DNA of 64,000 nt, taken from Flammeovirga sp. OC4 (lineage in GTDB: Bacteria > Bacteroidota > Bacteroidia > Cytophagales > Flammeovirgaceae). The stretch spans positions 1-64,000 of the forward strand of contig NZ_JTAM01000027.1 of assembly GCF_000812565.1 (NCBI RefSeq). The letters are read 5' to 3'. Every line of letters begins with the position of its first letter. The stretch's first letter is position 1. The notes under the pieces were generated by a model. That model made no database searches. It was not told the DNA's origin and saw only the letters and a program-made list of their open reading frames with translations. Positions 43,116 to 53,041 of the stretch are shown here, piece by piece. The position numbers were made by a program, and so were the translations under genes.

Positions 43116-44303
43116 TTAGCTACTTGAACCTAAAGTTACTTGTTGCCGCTTACCTTCCCTTTCAATCATCAAGACTTTTGAATTACTTTTATCATTTATC
43201 AAACGAAAGCCGCACCACTCCTCTTCAGTAATTTGCTCTAAATTAACTCCGTTGATAGAAATCACCTTATCATTCAATTGTAGACCTTTTTTTGAGGCTT
43301 CTGATTCTTCATAAATATTATTGATATAAACACTTTTTTCATGATCATACCCCAAGGAATACCCAAAATCCTTTTTAGACTTTTCTGTAAGGTTATTCTT
43401 CTTCAAGTAAACCTCTCTTTTTTCCCAGTCCAAAATAACATGGTAATGCTTGAAGATACCATTCCCCACTAGATTGCTTCTTTTACCTTCAAAAACTACA
43501 TTTTCATGTATAAAATCAATTCCTTCTCCTAAAGAAAATCGGTCTACGGCTGCTTGGTAAGTTACCTTAGGCTTCCCATATCCATAAAGACCTGCACTTG
43601 TAGTACCATACCCTTTTTTTACAGGCGTATCACTCATTTTTTTCATTTTGTCCTCTGCTAAACATATTGTTCCTCCAAAACCAAAATCGATTGTTGTATT
43701 CAATATTTTATGCCCATTCAAATAAGTGAAGATAGAAGGGACTCCACCGAAGCCTTCAAAAAACTTAATAGAATGAAAACCTTCCAACGACTTTTCTAAG
43801 CTTGCTAAATCGTTAGCGACTACAATTTCTTTTTTCTCATAATCAATATACCAAGTAGCATGTCGAAATAAGTTACTTCCCAACAACCCATCCGCATCAA
43901 GACATTTGATTGTAGATATAGTATTTAGGTCCATTACCATTGCCCCCACATCTGAGAACACTGCATCACCAATTTCAATATCATTCACTTTTGTAAATTC
44001 CTGTTCTCTATAGCTATTGTTTACATCATAAATCTTACTCGTGGTAATCGTTTTAGCATCTAAAGATTTCATTATTTCTGAAGAAACAATACAAGCTGGA
44101 GCTCCAGTATCAAAAATAAATTGGTAAGGTTTACCTTTAATTTTTGCTTGAATTATGATGATTCCCATTTTAGTTTCAAAAGGAATAACTGTTCGAAAGT
44201 TTTCTGTGGTATGACCAGAGTTAATCACCGACATCAATTTTCGATTACAAGCACAAAGGGATAGCAATAGACAGAAGAATAGAATTTTCTTAAAGTATAA
44301 CAT
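43116..44303 (-). CDS. Retropepsin-like aspartyl protease lipoprotein with PDZ domain
   Basis: 395 residues from the Met giving MLYFKKILFFCLLLSLCAC, a lipobox signal; the frame to 44342 only adds 13 residues. The N-terminal half has the active-site triad FIFDTGAPACIVSS and supporting GLLGSN; a second half-site reads TTIDFGFGGTICL, where DTG is changed to DFG. A PDZ domain lies at about 310-395 (SLGYDHEKSVYINNIYEESEASKKGLQLNDKVISINGV). This is the common Bacteroidota architecture of two half-pepsin units plus PDZ. Periplasmic or outer-membrane proteolysis or peptide binding; substrate unknown. Confidence 0.87.
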   Translation of the reverse strand: MLYFKKILFFCLLLSLCACNRKLMSVINSGHTTENFRTVIPFETKMGIIIIQAKIKGKPYQFIFDTGAPACIVSSEIMKSLDAKTITTSKIYDVNNSYREQEFTKVNDIEIGDAVFSDVGAMVMDLNTISTIKCLDADGLLGSNLFRHATWYIDYEKKEIVVANDLASLEKSLEGFHSIKFFEGFGGVPSIFTYLNGHKILNTTIDFGFGGTICLAEDKMKKMSDTPVKKGYGTTSAGLYGYGKPKVTYQAAVDRFSLGEGIDFIHENVVFEGKRSNLVGNGIFKHYHVILDWEKREVYLKKNNLTEKSKKDFGYSLGYDHEKSVYINNIYEESEASKKGLQLNDKVISINGVNLEQITEEEWCGFRLINDKSNSKVLMIEREGKRQQVTLGSSS

Positions 44304-44388
44304 AGTTAATAGTTTGTTTTCAACTATTAAACATGACACCAAACGTAAAGATTAGGTTGTAGAAAGAAGTGAAGCATTCAATTTCATC

Positions 44389-44440
44389 AAAAAAAGAGTG
44401 ATAAAAAAAGTAAACTACTACTTCTCTCATCACTCTCTTT
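44389..44440 (-). terminator. Terminator of the aldo/keto reductase gene
   Basis: AGAGTGAT (44395-44402) pairs with ATCACTCT (44429-44436); seven T follow on the minus strand. Confidence 0.75.
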
Positions 44441-44460
44441 ATTATTTTAATTAGATGGCA

Positions 44461-45420
44461 TTACCCTTTTCCCCAAAGAAATTCTAAAGTATAAGGACTT
44501 CCACCTGAAGTAAATATAGAACCATCTACAAATCTGTACTTTTCATTGAGATCAGCAATTTCTCTTAAATCCCAAGGTGTTAATTTGATTTCTGTTGAAG
44601 CTAAATTCTGACGTAATCTATCTTCATGTACTGATTTTGGAATCGCTACAGTTTCCCTACGGTTGGCCCACGCTAGCATTACTTGAGCGGGGCTTGCATC
44701 GTGCTTATCTCCTATTTCTTTTAGTAGGTCATTTTCTAATAAGATAGGCGGATTGGCTCCGTCTTCAAACGACAAACTATCTCTTGTTCCTAAAGGTGAA
44801 TAAGCCGTTAGAATGATATCGTGTGCATCAGCATATTCCATCATTTTCCTTTGCTGATTGAGAGGGTGCATCTCAATTTGATTAATGACAGGAGCTATTG
44901 TAGCATTGGTAAGTATTGTTTCTAGATTTTCAATACTAAAGTTGGATACCCCGATGGAATGTGTCTTTCCATCAGCGACCAATGCTTCCATTGCTTTCCA
45001 AGTTTCAAGAATCGGTGCTTCTCCTGCCGTAAGAAACTCTTCTCTTTTTTGGGTGAATTGAACCCCTGGCTTATAAGCGATAGGCCAATGAATTAAGTAA
45101 AGGTCTAAATAATCTAATTTCAGATCCTGTAATGTCTTGTTTATGGCTTTGGGCACATCTTCTTTTAAATGAGCGTCATTCCATAATTTTGAGGTAATAA
45201 AAAGGTCTTCACGTTTTACAATACCTTCGTCAATACATTCTTTTATGGCATCTCCTACTTCAGGTTCATTACCATAAATTGCTGCACAATCAATGTGTTT
45301 ATACCCTATTTCAATTGCTTTTTTTACAGCTTTAAATACTTCTCCTGGCTCAGACTTCCATGTTCCCAATCCGATAGCAGGAATTTCTTTTCCATTATTT
45401 AATTTAAAGGTTTTGCTCAT
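44461..45420 (-). CDS. Aldo/keto reductase
   Basis: 319 residues, normal length for the family. Catalytic residues are seen in IGYKHIDCAAIYGNE (Asp, Tyr), FITSKLWN (Lys) and LDLYLIHWP (His); GVSNFSIENLETIL and PVINQIEMHPLNQQRKM are signature segments, and VAIPKSVHEDRLRQNL binds the NADPH phosphate. It is close to mammalian AKR1/xylose-reductase types. Cytosolic reduction of aldehydes or sugars; substrate unknown. Monocistronic. Confidence 0.93.
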   Translation of the reverse strand: MSKTFKLNNGKEIPAIGLGTWKSEPGEVFKAVKKAIEIGYKHIDCAAIYGNEPEVGDAIKECIDEGIVKREDLFITSKLWNDAHLKEDVPKAINKTLQDLKLDYLDLYLIHWPIAYKPGVQFTQKREEFLTAGEAPILETWKAMEALVADGKTHSIGVSNFSIENLETILTNATIAPVINQIEMHPLNQQRKMMEYADAHDIILTAYSPLGTRDSLSFEDGANPPILLENDLLKEIGDKHDASPAQVMLAWANRRETVAIPKSVHEDRLRQNLASTEIKLTPWDLREIADLNEKYRFVDGSIFTSGGSPYTLEFLWGKG

Positions 45421-45735
45421 GTGTAATATAGTTTTCCTAATAGTTTTTGCATTATTAATATACGACTGATTAAGTTGATAAAAAAGGACTGTTTTTATTT
45501 TATCTCAATAAAAATTCAGAATGGAAAAGTAACTATTCAAGAAAAACTTCTTAGCTTTGAGTACTGAGTATCTGTTACTAACATTATTCTTCACAAAAAC
45601 TAAAAGGTCTAAACTAACAAGGAGCATTTTTAAATCTCTCAAGTGTCAAATTATATTCATCATCTTTTACTTTCGAATAATAATCAACAAATACTCATTA
45701 TTTAATCTTTTTTTCATCTAATCCAACTCAAAAGA
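45421..45735. other. Divergent intergenic region
   Basis: Separates the aldo/keto reductase (-) from the ABC transporter (+). A+T-rich, with no ORF, hairpin or promoter I would name. Confidence 0.4.
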
Positions 45736-46620
45736 ATGGCTAGACTAAGCATATTAAATCTTACAAAAACCTACGATAATGGCGTAAAAGCTCTTAATAA
45801 CATCAGTCTAGAAATAGAAAGCGGCATGTTTGGGTTATTAGGTCCAAACGGTGCAGGAAAATCATCTTTGATGAGAACAATTGCCACGTTGCAAGTACCT
45901 GATCAAGGGAGTATTACGCTCAACGGCATTGATGCACTCAACGAACCTGAATCCTTAAGAAGAGTTTTGGGGTATCTACCTCAGGAATTTGGGGTTTATC
46001 CTAAAATATCAGCCGAAGAACTACTCAACCATATTGCTGTACTTAAAGGAATTTCAAAAGCTAAAGAAAGAAAAGAATTAGTCGGTTACCTACTACAAAA
46101 AGTCAACCTCTACGAAAAAAGAAAAAAGGCTGTAAAAAGCTTCTCGGGAGGTATGAAACAACGAATTGGTATTGCTCAAGCTTTAATTGGTGATCCTAAA
46201 CTGATCATTGTAGATGAACCTACTGCTGGACTTGATCCTGGGGAAAGAAATCGATTTCATAATTTATTAGCCGATGTAGCCGAAAGCGTTATCGTCATTC
46301 TTTCTACTCATATTGTAGATGATGTAAAAGAACTTTGCTCTGATATGGCCATCATGAATGAAGGTGAAATCATGTACAAAGGTTCTCCACAAAATGTATT
46401 GAGTGAGTTAGATGGTTTGGTTTGGGAAAAAACAGTGGAACGTAACACTATAGAAACATACCAAGCACAGCATAAGGTTATCTCTAATAAAATGAACTCT
46501 GGTAAGTCTGTAATCCATGTGCTTCATCATGAACAACCTGAAGAGGGTTTTATTCAAGTAAAACCTGATTTAGAAGATGTTTTCTTTGCTAAAACATCCG
46601 CTTCAATTATTGCAGACTAA
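45736..46620 (+). CDS. ABC transporter ATP-binding protein
   Basis: 294 residues. Walker A LLGPNGAGKSSLMR, Q-loop LGYLPQEFGVYPK, signature SFSGGMKQRIGIAQ, Walker B LIIVDEPTAGLD and H-loop LSTHIVDD. The C-terminal 80 residues are an accessory domain usual in ABC-2 exporters. The partner permease starts 13 bases after the stop, so the two form an exporter of unknown cargo. Confidence 0.93.
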   Translation: MARLSILNLTKTYDNGVKALNNISLEIESGMFGLLGPNGAGKSSLMRTIATLQVPDQGSITLNGIDALNEPESLRRVLGYLPQEFGVYPKISAEELLNHIAVLKGISKAKERKELVGYLLQKVNLYEKRKKAVKSFSGGMKQRIGIAQALIGDPKLIIVDEPTAGLDPGERNRFHNLLADVAESVIVILSTHIVDDVKELCSDMAIMNEGEIMYKGSPQNVLSELDGLVWEKTVERNTIETYQAQHKVISNKMNSGKSVIHVLHHEQPEEGFIQVKPDLEDVFFAKTSASIIAD

Positions 46621-46633
46621 ACCCACTATCAAC

Positions 46634-49600
46634 ATGTTTAAAGAATTTTATGGTAGAGAAGTTAGGTCGGCACTTCAACAGCCCATGATCTACGTTTTTT
46701 CTCTTTTATTAGGAATACTAGTTTTTGCAGCCGTATCGAGTGACAGTATTGTCATTGGCGGTACCATTGGTAATATACATCGAAACAGTCCGCATGTGAT
46801 TATGCATATGGGCTTAATATTCTCATTATTAGGTCTTTTTATTGCTACTGCATTTTTTAATAATGCGGCGTTAAGAGATTTCAACAATAATTTTGATGAT
46901 ATTCTGTTTACAACACCCATCAAGAAAAAAGATTACTTCTTAGGTCGATTTTGGGGTGCGTTTACATTAGCAATTTTACCGTTTTTAGGAATATACATTG
47001 GTTTTATTCTTGCCACTTTTATCGCTCCAGCCATGGGTTGGGTCGATCCAGAAAAAATGGGACCTATCTCTTTTGCAGGTTTCTTTGCTAATTATTTTTT
47101 AGTGATCATACCAAATATTTTTATTTCTGGTGTAATCATCTTTTCTATTGCCTCTATTTCAAGATCTACGGCTGTCTCTTTTGCAGGCACTATGCTCCTA
47201 TTTATAGGCTACAGTATTGCTTTATCCTTAAGTTCAGACTTAGAAAACGAAGTTTTAAGTGCAATGGTAGACCCCTTTGGTTTATCAGCCTTTGGGTTGG
47301 ATAGTAAATATTTCACACCTCAAGAGAAAAATACACTGACACCAAGTTTCAATAGTTTTATTGTCTACAATAGAATCTTATGGATCATTATCAGTTTTGT
47401 GCTTTTAAAAATCTTTTATGGGTTTTTCTCTTTTGAGAAAAGAGGTAGCAAATTCAAAAAGAAAAAAGAAAAGGCGGTTAAAAAGGAAAATATCATTTTC
47501 CAAAAACCTATGGCTTATAGTCATTTTTCGCAGTTTACCGACTTTGCTCAATGCTATAGTTTTACAAAGATCCATCTGAAAAATATTGTCAATAGTAATA
47601 CATTCAAGATCTTATTGCTATTTAGTTTTGTACAGTTAGCTGCTATCTTGAAAGAGGGCTACGAATATATGGGGCTTCAATCGTATCCGGTAACGTATAT
47701 GGTCGTGGAGGATATTCAAAATAGTACAATGATTTTCTTATTGATTATAATGGTCTATTATGCTGGAGATCTTCTTTGGGAAGACAGAGACCATCATCTC
47801 AATGAAGTGATTGATGCCAGTCCGCATAGCCCTTATATTTCTTTGTTTGCCAAGTATTTTGCGATCAACACAAGTATTTTTATCATTTATGCTTTCCTAT
47901 CCATAGTGGGTATACTTTATCAGCTAGGGTCTGGATTTACTGCCATTGATATAGACATTTACTGCCTAGCGTATGTCCTGAACATCATGCCGATGATTGC
48001 TACATGGACAGCCGTATTGATGCTTGTCCATATTTTAGTCGATCATAAGTTTATTGGATTTGGAGTTTCTATTGTGATGCTTTTCGCTATAGAACTAATG
48101 TTAAATGCTTTGGACATTTCTTCAAGAATGCTTGATATTGCAAGTGCTCCAAAAATTAAATTCTCTGATATTAGTGGGTATGGTCCTTCAGTGATTTCGG
48201 CTATTTGGTTTAATGCATATTGGATTCTCTTTGGTATCATTATGCTACTAATAGGAGGATTACTTTCTAGTAGAGGTACCACACATAGTTTGCTGACTAG
48301 AATCAAGAGTATTCCTCAAAAAACAGATGCTAATTTTATCGGAGCTGTTGGAACGCTGTTTATTGTTTGGGTGAGCATCGGAAGCTTCATCTTCTACAAT
48401 ACTCAAATGATGAATACTTATAAAACAGAGGAGGAAACCGAACTACTTCAAGTACAATACGAACAGAAATACAAGCAGTACGAAGACATGGCTGCTCCTA
48501 AAATTGTAGACATTGAATACAACGTAAATATATATCCTGAAGAAAGAAATATTTATACGGTTTCAAACCTAAAAGTAGTCAATGAAAACAAAGAAAGTAT
48601 TGATACCTTGATGTACTCATACAATAATGAGTGGGAAATACAGTTTGAAATTCAAAATGCGATAGAAATTCTTGATGACAAAGAGTTAAGTGTTAAACAG
48701 TTTGTACTACAAAAACCATTACAACACAAAGATTCATTGGAAATTGTTATTCATGCCAATTATATCACAAAAGGGTTTAAGAACAGCGGAGAAGATATCA
48801 TGATCTTAGAAAATGGTACATTCTTCAATAACCTTGTTTTCTTACCTTTCTTCGGATACAATTCTTCTGTTGAATTAAGTGATCGTTTCAAAAGAAAGGA
48901 ACATAACCTTCCGCCAAGGAACCGTATGCCATTACTCACAGAGCATTGTAGTAAAGCCTGTAATCATAACTATCTTTCTAGAGGCCAATCTGATTGGGTG
49001 AATTTTGAGACAACCATCTCAACATCTGCAGATCAAATGGCGATTGCTCCTGGTAATTTGGTAAAACAATGGACAAAAAATAATCGAAATTTTTACACCT
49101 ATAAAATGGATCACAAGGCACTCAATTTTGTTTCCTTTAATTCAGGAAGATTTGAAGTGGCAAAGAGAAATTGGAAGGGTGTGAGCATGGAGGTATATTA
49201 TGATCAAAAGCATGGCGTAAACGTTGATAAAATGCTCCTTGCTATAGAAAATTCTTTAAAATATTATACGGAAAATTTCGGTCCTTATTATTTGAAACAA
49301 GCACGTATCATCGAATTCCCAAGGTATGCAACCTTTGCACAGGCATTCCCTGGAACTATGCCTTATTCAGAGGCTTTTGGTTTTATTGTAGACTTGGAAA
49401 ATGAGGAAAAGAATAATGTAGTTGATGCGGTTATTGCACACGAAATGGCACATCAATGGTGGGCTCATCAAGAAGTAAGTGCCAATGTGCAAGGTAGTAC
49501 ATTAATGACTGAGAGTTTAGCGGAATATTCTTCTCTGATGGTCATGAAAAAATCTTCGAATAATGATGATATCAAAATGAAAAACTTCTTGAAATATGAT

Positions 49601-50209
49601 TATGACCGCTATTTAAAAGGAAGAAGTTTTGAAAGAGAAAAGGAATTACCACTAAAAGAAGTTGAAAATCAAAGTTACCTTCATTATGGAAAGGGAAGTG
49701 TGATTATGTACGCTCTTCAAGATTTTATTGGAGAAGACAGTGTCAATGCAGCTTTAAAAAGCTTCCTTGCTGAATACAGGTACAAGGCTCCTCCATACCC
49801 TACTTCCAATGACTTTTTGAGGCATCTTCAACCTAAAATTCCGGATTCATTACAGTACCTTATCGGAGACTGGTTTGAAGATATTACGTTATATGATTAC
49901 AGAATCAAGGAAGCTTCACTAAGTGAAATTAATGCTTCAACATATGAAGTTTCATTACAAGTAGAAGCTAAAAAAATCAAATCTGATTCAATAGGTAATG
50001 AAATCAATGTCCCAATAAAGGATTGGGTGGAAATTGGTTTTTATAAAGACCAAGATGAGAAAGAGCTCTTTTATACGGAAAAGGTTTTTCTTCAAAATGA
50101 ATCTCAAACCATTCAATTAAAATTACCCGAAAAGCCTGTAAAAGCGGCCATCGACCCTAAAAGGTTATATGTGGAAAGGGTAATTAATGATAATAGCAAA
50201 AAATTCTAG
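46634..50209 (+). CDS. ABC-2 permease fused to an M1-family aminopeptidase
   Basis: 1191 residues from MFKEFYGREVRSALQQ; the frame begins at 46577, but those codons overlap the ATPase gene and do not look like coding sequence. Residues 1-290 and about 320-600 are two ABC-2 membrane blocks of about six helices each. After one more helix near 575-595 comes a large soluble part with a gluzincin site: HEMAHQWW (His936, Glu937, His940) and the downstream Glu in TESLAEYSS. The exopeptidase GAMEN motif is replaced by GTMPYSE. The family is known in Bacteroidota as ABC permease/M1 aminopeptidase, role unproved; it may process or expel peptides. Confidence 0.9.
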   Translation: MFKEFYGREVRSALQQPMIYVFSLLLGILVFAAVSSDSIVIGGTIGNIHRNSPHVIMHMGLIFSLLGLFIATAFFNNAALRDFNNNFDDILFTTPIKKKDYFLGRFWGAFTLAILPFLGIYIGFILATFIAPAMGWVDPEKMGPISFAGFFANYFLVIIPNIFISGVIIFSIASISRSTAVSFAGTMLLFIGYSIALSLSSDLENEVLSAMVDPFGLSAFGLDSKYFTPQEKNTLTPSFNSFIVYNRILWIIISFVLLKIFYGFFSFEKRGSKFKKKKEKAVKKENIIFQKPMAYSHFSQFTDFAQCYSFTKIHLKNIVNSNTFKILLLFSFVQLAAILKEGYEYMGLQSYPVTYMVVEDIQNSTMIFLLIIMVYYAGDLLWEDRDHHLNEVIDASPHSPYISLFAKYFAINTSIFIIYAFLSIVGILYQLGSGFTAIDIDIYCLAYVLNIMPMIATWTAVLMLVHILVDHKFIGFGVSIVMLFAIELMLNALDISSRMLDIASAPKIKFSDISGYGPSVISAIWFNAYWILFGIIMLLIGGLLSSRGTTHSLLTRIKSIPQKTDANFIGAVGTLFIVWVSIGSFIFYNTQMMNTYKTEEETELLQVQYEQKYKQYEDMAAPKIVDIEYNVNIYPEERNIYTVSNLKVVNENKESIDTLMYSYNNEWEIQFEIQNAIEILDDKELSVKQFVLQKPLQHKDSLEIVIHANYITKGFKNSGEDIMILENGTFFNNLVFLPFFGYNSSVELSDRFKRKEHNLPPRNRMPLLTEHCSKACNHNYLSRGQSDWVNFETTISTSADQMAIAPGNLVKQWTKNNRNFYTYKMDHKALNFVSFNSGRFEVAKRNWKGVSMEVYYDQKHGVNVDKMLLAIENSLKYYTENFGPYYLKQARIIEFPRYATFAQAFPGTMPYSEAFGFIVDLENEEKNNVVDAVIAHEMAHQWWAHQEVSANVQGSTLMTESLAEYSSLMVMKKSSNNDDIKMKNFLKYDYDRYLKGRSFEREKELPLKEVENQSYLHYGKGSVIMYALQDFIGEDSVNAALKSFLAEYRYKAPPYPTSNDFLRHLQPKIPDSLQYLIGDWFEDITLYDYRIKEASLSEINASTYEVSLQVEAKKIKSDSIGNEINVPIKDWVEIGFYKDQDEKELFYTEKVFLQNESQTIQLKLPEKPVKAAIDPKRLYVERVINDNSKKF

Positions 50210-50217
50210 AATTTAGG

Positions 50218-50280
50218 AAAATGAAAGGGATAGAAATGTTTGTGTTGCGAAACACTTCAAATTTCTATCCTTTTTCTTTT
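50218..50280 (+). terminator. Terminator of the ABC operon
   Basis: AAAGGGATAGAAAT pairs with ATTTCTATCCTTT, enclosing a second stem TGTGTT/AACAC; TTTTCTTTT follows. Confidence 0.85.
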
Positions 50281-50430
50281 ACTACCATCCAAAACTTTAG
50301 TTCTAGTACTAAGAGAAGAACTATTTGGATTAAGGCAAAATGAGCAATTCAAAATAGGTTGAAAAGTGTTTGTTTTCTTTAATTTGAAACGTCCTATGAC
50401 AGAAGTTTCATTATAAAGTTCTCTATTCAA

Positions 50431-51012
50431 ATGAAGTACCTAACCCTATGTCTACTATTTCTCTTTATTACTTCTCTTTCTTTTGCTCAGGAAAACTCTT
50501 CGACAGATAAAAAAGTCCATAAAAGAGAGGAAGCACACGGTGAACTTAAACATCACAGAATAGCCTTGCTTTGGGGACATAGTTATGTTCCTAAGGGATT
50601 TAACGATAATAATAGTGCTAAAACATTAATAATTCCCACCATTGGTTTTGAATATGAATATTGGTTCTCACATCGTTTTGCGATTGGATTATCCAATGAT
50701 TTGGAGCTTCAAAATTATGTCATTGAGACAAGGGAAGGCGATGAACTTGAAAGAGAGTATGTATACATTGGAGCATTAATGGGGTTTGTAGAGTTTGCGC
50801 ATCTTTGGGTTTTTGGTATTGGTCCTGGAATAGAGATGGAAAAAAATAAAAATTTTGGAGTGCTCAAAATGTCTATTGAGAGAGAATTTCCTATTGTAGG
50901 AAAAGGCGGATGGGATGTCACACCTATGCTGAGTTATGAAATAAAATTTAGAGGAGAAGATAAAGTTTATGACGCTATTACTTTTGGGTTTGCTATAGGA
51001 AAAAGATTTTAA
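50431..51012 (+). CDS. Exported beta-barrel-like protein, function unknown
   Basis: 193 residues. Signal peptide ends SLSFAQ; a short polar, His-rich linker follows (KVHKREEAHGELKHHR). The rest alternates amphipathic strands (RIALLWGHSYVP.. TIGFEYEYWFSHRFAIGLSNDLEL.. EYVYIGALMGFVEFAHLWVFGIGPGIE) and ends in an aromatic (ITFGFAIGKRF), as expected for a small outer-membrane barrel of about eight strands. No family named. Confidence 0.75.
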   Translation: MKYLTLCLLFLFITSLSFAQENSSTDKKVHKREEAHGELKHHRIALLWGHSYVPKGFNDNNSAKTLIIPTIGFEYEYWFSHRFAIGLSNDLELQNYVIETREGDELEREYVYIGALMGFVEFAHLWVFGIGPGIEMEKNKNFGVLKMSIEREFPIVGKGGWDVTPMLSYEIKFRGEDKVYDAITFGFAIGKRF

Positions 51013-51034
51013 TAAACCTTCTCATCCTATAAAC

Positions 51035-51078
51035 ACAAACGTCATTTTGGGTAATACCCAAAATGACGTTTGTATTTT
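51035..51078. terminator. Bidirectional terminator between convergent genes
   Basis: ACAAACGTCATTTTGGGT and its exact complement close a three-base loop, giving an 18-bp perfect stem followed by T-rich sequence. Confidence 0.9.
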
Positions 51079-51109
51079 ATATAGTTTCTACTAATTGAAA
51101 AACTGTTGC

Positions 51110-52405
51110 CTAGAAATTGACTTGCATCTGTAATCTTAAAAGATTACCTGCTTGGTCATTTACAGGATTTTGAGAGTCAACATACGTTCTATCGGCAATT
51201 ACATACATTGCTACAAATTCAAACGCTCTATTAGGTTGCCACTCTATACCAATTTCTAAATCGTTTACTCTATAACTACGAGCATCTAACTCAAACTTCT
51301 TTCCACCATGGTAAGTAATATATCTTGTGAATGGGAAAAATGTGTGATGCTTGTAATTAAACTTACCATAAAGCATGGCATAACCACCATGTAAGTTTTG
51401 TTCTTTCACTAAATTCGCTTCCGGGTCATACTCCGGTCCAATACCGTAGTTGTATTCTGCTTGAAAACCGATAGGCTGTGGGTACCAAACGAAAGTACCT
51501 CCTACTCTTCTATCGTTAAAATTATGACCTGCTGCATATATAATTTCTTTTTCTCCATTGTTATCAATCTCTGCTTGCAAACCTTGAGAAGTGGTTGGTA
51601 AAACATATTTACCAGCATACCCGTGCACAGAAAGCTCCATAATTTGATTATTAGCAAATTGGAAAGGCCAAGACACTCTACCCACCGCATGTAAATTATC
51701 GTTTTTATCAGGAGTATTAATTCCTTGACCGTTGAATACACCTAATGCAAAAGTACCATAGTTACCACTATGCTTTAGGTTTTTGTCCTTCATGTATTCA
51801 TAAATCTTTCTCACTTTTTGTGGAGTATGATATAAAACGGCCATTAAATCACGCTCATTGGGTAAAGCGGAGTTGATAGGGTCTGAACGGTCTAAAGGAA
51901 TACGAAACTGTGACGATTGCATATTCTCATATCCAAAAGGCACTTTACTTTGTCCTACTCTAAGCCATGTCGATTTATGGTGGTCAAAATATAAGTCCAT
52001 GTAGGCATCACGGAGTGTTGGAGCACCTGCAAAGTCCGCTTGCATATAAACATAAACGTTGTCCAATAACCAACCGCTTACTTTCAAACGTACTCGTCTT
52101 AGAGATATTCCCTTGTCTGCTCCCCAGTTTTTATCCATCTGAGGTACTGACAAATCAGGGTTTGTCTCAAAAAGTCCGTTATATCTCGCTTGGATATAAC
52201 CACTTACTTTTATTCTGTCTGTCCAATCTTTGGGTAAAGACTGTTGAATAAGTCCTTCACCGTCTTGGTCAGGGTTGAATAAAGAATCAATTTTTACTTC
52301 CTCATTTCTAAATGAGTCTTGTGCAAATGATAAAGAGGCTGTTGTAACTATAAAAAGAAAAGACATCGTGAATCTTTTCCATGAAATTGTAAGTAACTGT
52401 TCCAT
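51110..52405 (-). CDS. Phosphate-selective-type porin (OprP/OprO family)
   Basis: 431 residues from the Met giving MEQLLTISWKRFTMSFLFIVTTASLSFAQ; a promoter element just upstream at 52436 excludes the longer frame to 52477. Porin signatures are DRIKVSGYIQARYNG, KGISLRRVRLKVSGWLLDNVYVYMQADFAGA, DAYMDLYFDHHKSTWLRVGQSKVPFGYENMQSS, and the C-terminal strand NLLRLQMQVNF with terminal Phe. It is an outer-membrane channel, classically for phosphate or polyphosphate; selectivity here is not provable. Monocistronic. Confidence 0.88.
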   Translation of the reverse strand: MEQLLTISWKRFTMSFLFIVTTASLSFAQDSFRNEEVKIDSLFNPDQDGEGLIQQSLPKDWTDRIKVSGYIQARYNGLFETNPDLSVPQMDKNWGADKGISLRRVRLKVSGWLLDNVYVYMQADFAGAPTLRDAYMDLYFDHHKSTWLRVGQSKVPFGYENMQSSQFRIPLDRSDPINSALPNERDLMAVLYHTPQKVRKIYEYMKDKNLKHSGNYGTFALGVFNGQGINTPDKNDNLHAVGRVSWPFQFANNQIMELSVHGYAGKYVLPTTSQGLQAEIDNNGEKEIIYAAGHNFNDRRVGGTFVWYPQPIGFQAEYNYGIGPEYDPEANLVKEQNLHGGYAMLYGKFNYKHHTFFPFTRYITYHGGKKFELDARSYRVNDLEIGIEWQPNRAFEFVAMYVIADRTYVDSQNPVNDQAGNLLRLQMQVNF

Positions 52406-52435
52406 TAATATATTTCGATAATGTGTTTGCGGTTG

Positions 52436-52443
52436 CAATGTTA
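52436..52443 (-). promoter_or_regulatory. Candidate -7 element of the porin gene
   Basis: On the minus strand TAACATTG, one base off TAnnTTTG, 31 bases before the chosen start. Confidence 0.45.
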
Positions 52444-52477
52444 AACCGAAATATTTTACATCCCCACTAAAAATCAA

Positions 52478-53041
52478 TAATTAATATTGAGTTAACATTG
52501 AATACATTTTAAGGAAATAAAAATGAATATTTATGTACTTAATGTTGCTGTGTATTAGATTTAAAGAATAATAAAATGCACAAAATCAATAATCATAAAA
52601 TCTCAACAAGCTAAATATCAGTAAAAAATGTATTAACAACATTTAAATAGAAAAACCTCAATACTTCAATTTTAACTTTAAAGTTATTTACAATTCACTA
52701 TACATACATTTTAAATACACTAATGTTAATCATATATTAACAAAGTTAAAACAAGAGATTGAAAACTGATTCATATTAATTTATTATTACAAAATATATT
52801 TACTTAATACATTATTAACATTTAAGTAACATAATGAAATTTAATGTCCTAACGACAATCTTTAAAACTCAGAAACAAACTAAATAATTCATTTACAAAT
52901 CATTACACATGAGGTTCCCATCAATTGACAATTGATAGCTCAAAACAGGTAGGTAAACGTACCTTTATACAACCTTCTTTGAAATAGAATGATACACCAC
53001 TAAGAAGTCACTATACGATGAATGCTTCACTACTTTGCAAA
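52478..53041. other. Long, very A+T-rich gene-free stretch
   Basis: Bases about 52490-52880 are extremely A+T-rich, with many TTAACA and AATTTAT words and no ORF. Nothing structured was seen apart from CAATTGACAATTG (52922-52934). Confidence 0.45.

Noticed and set aside
43116-44303. Calling the aspartyl protease inactive because the second half-site is DFG
   Set aside because: Many retropepsin-like two-domain proteins have one degenerate half-site and I cannot judge activity from sequence alone.
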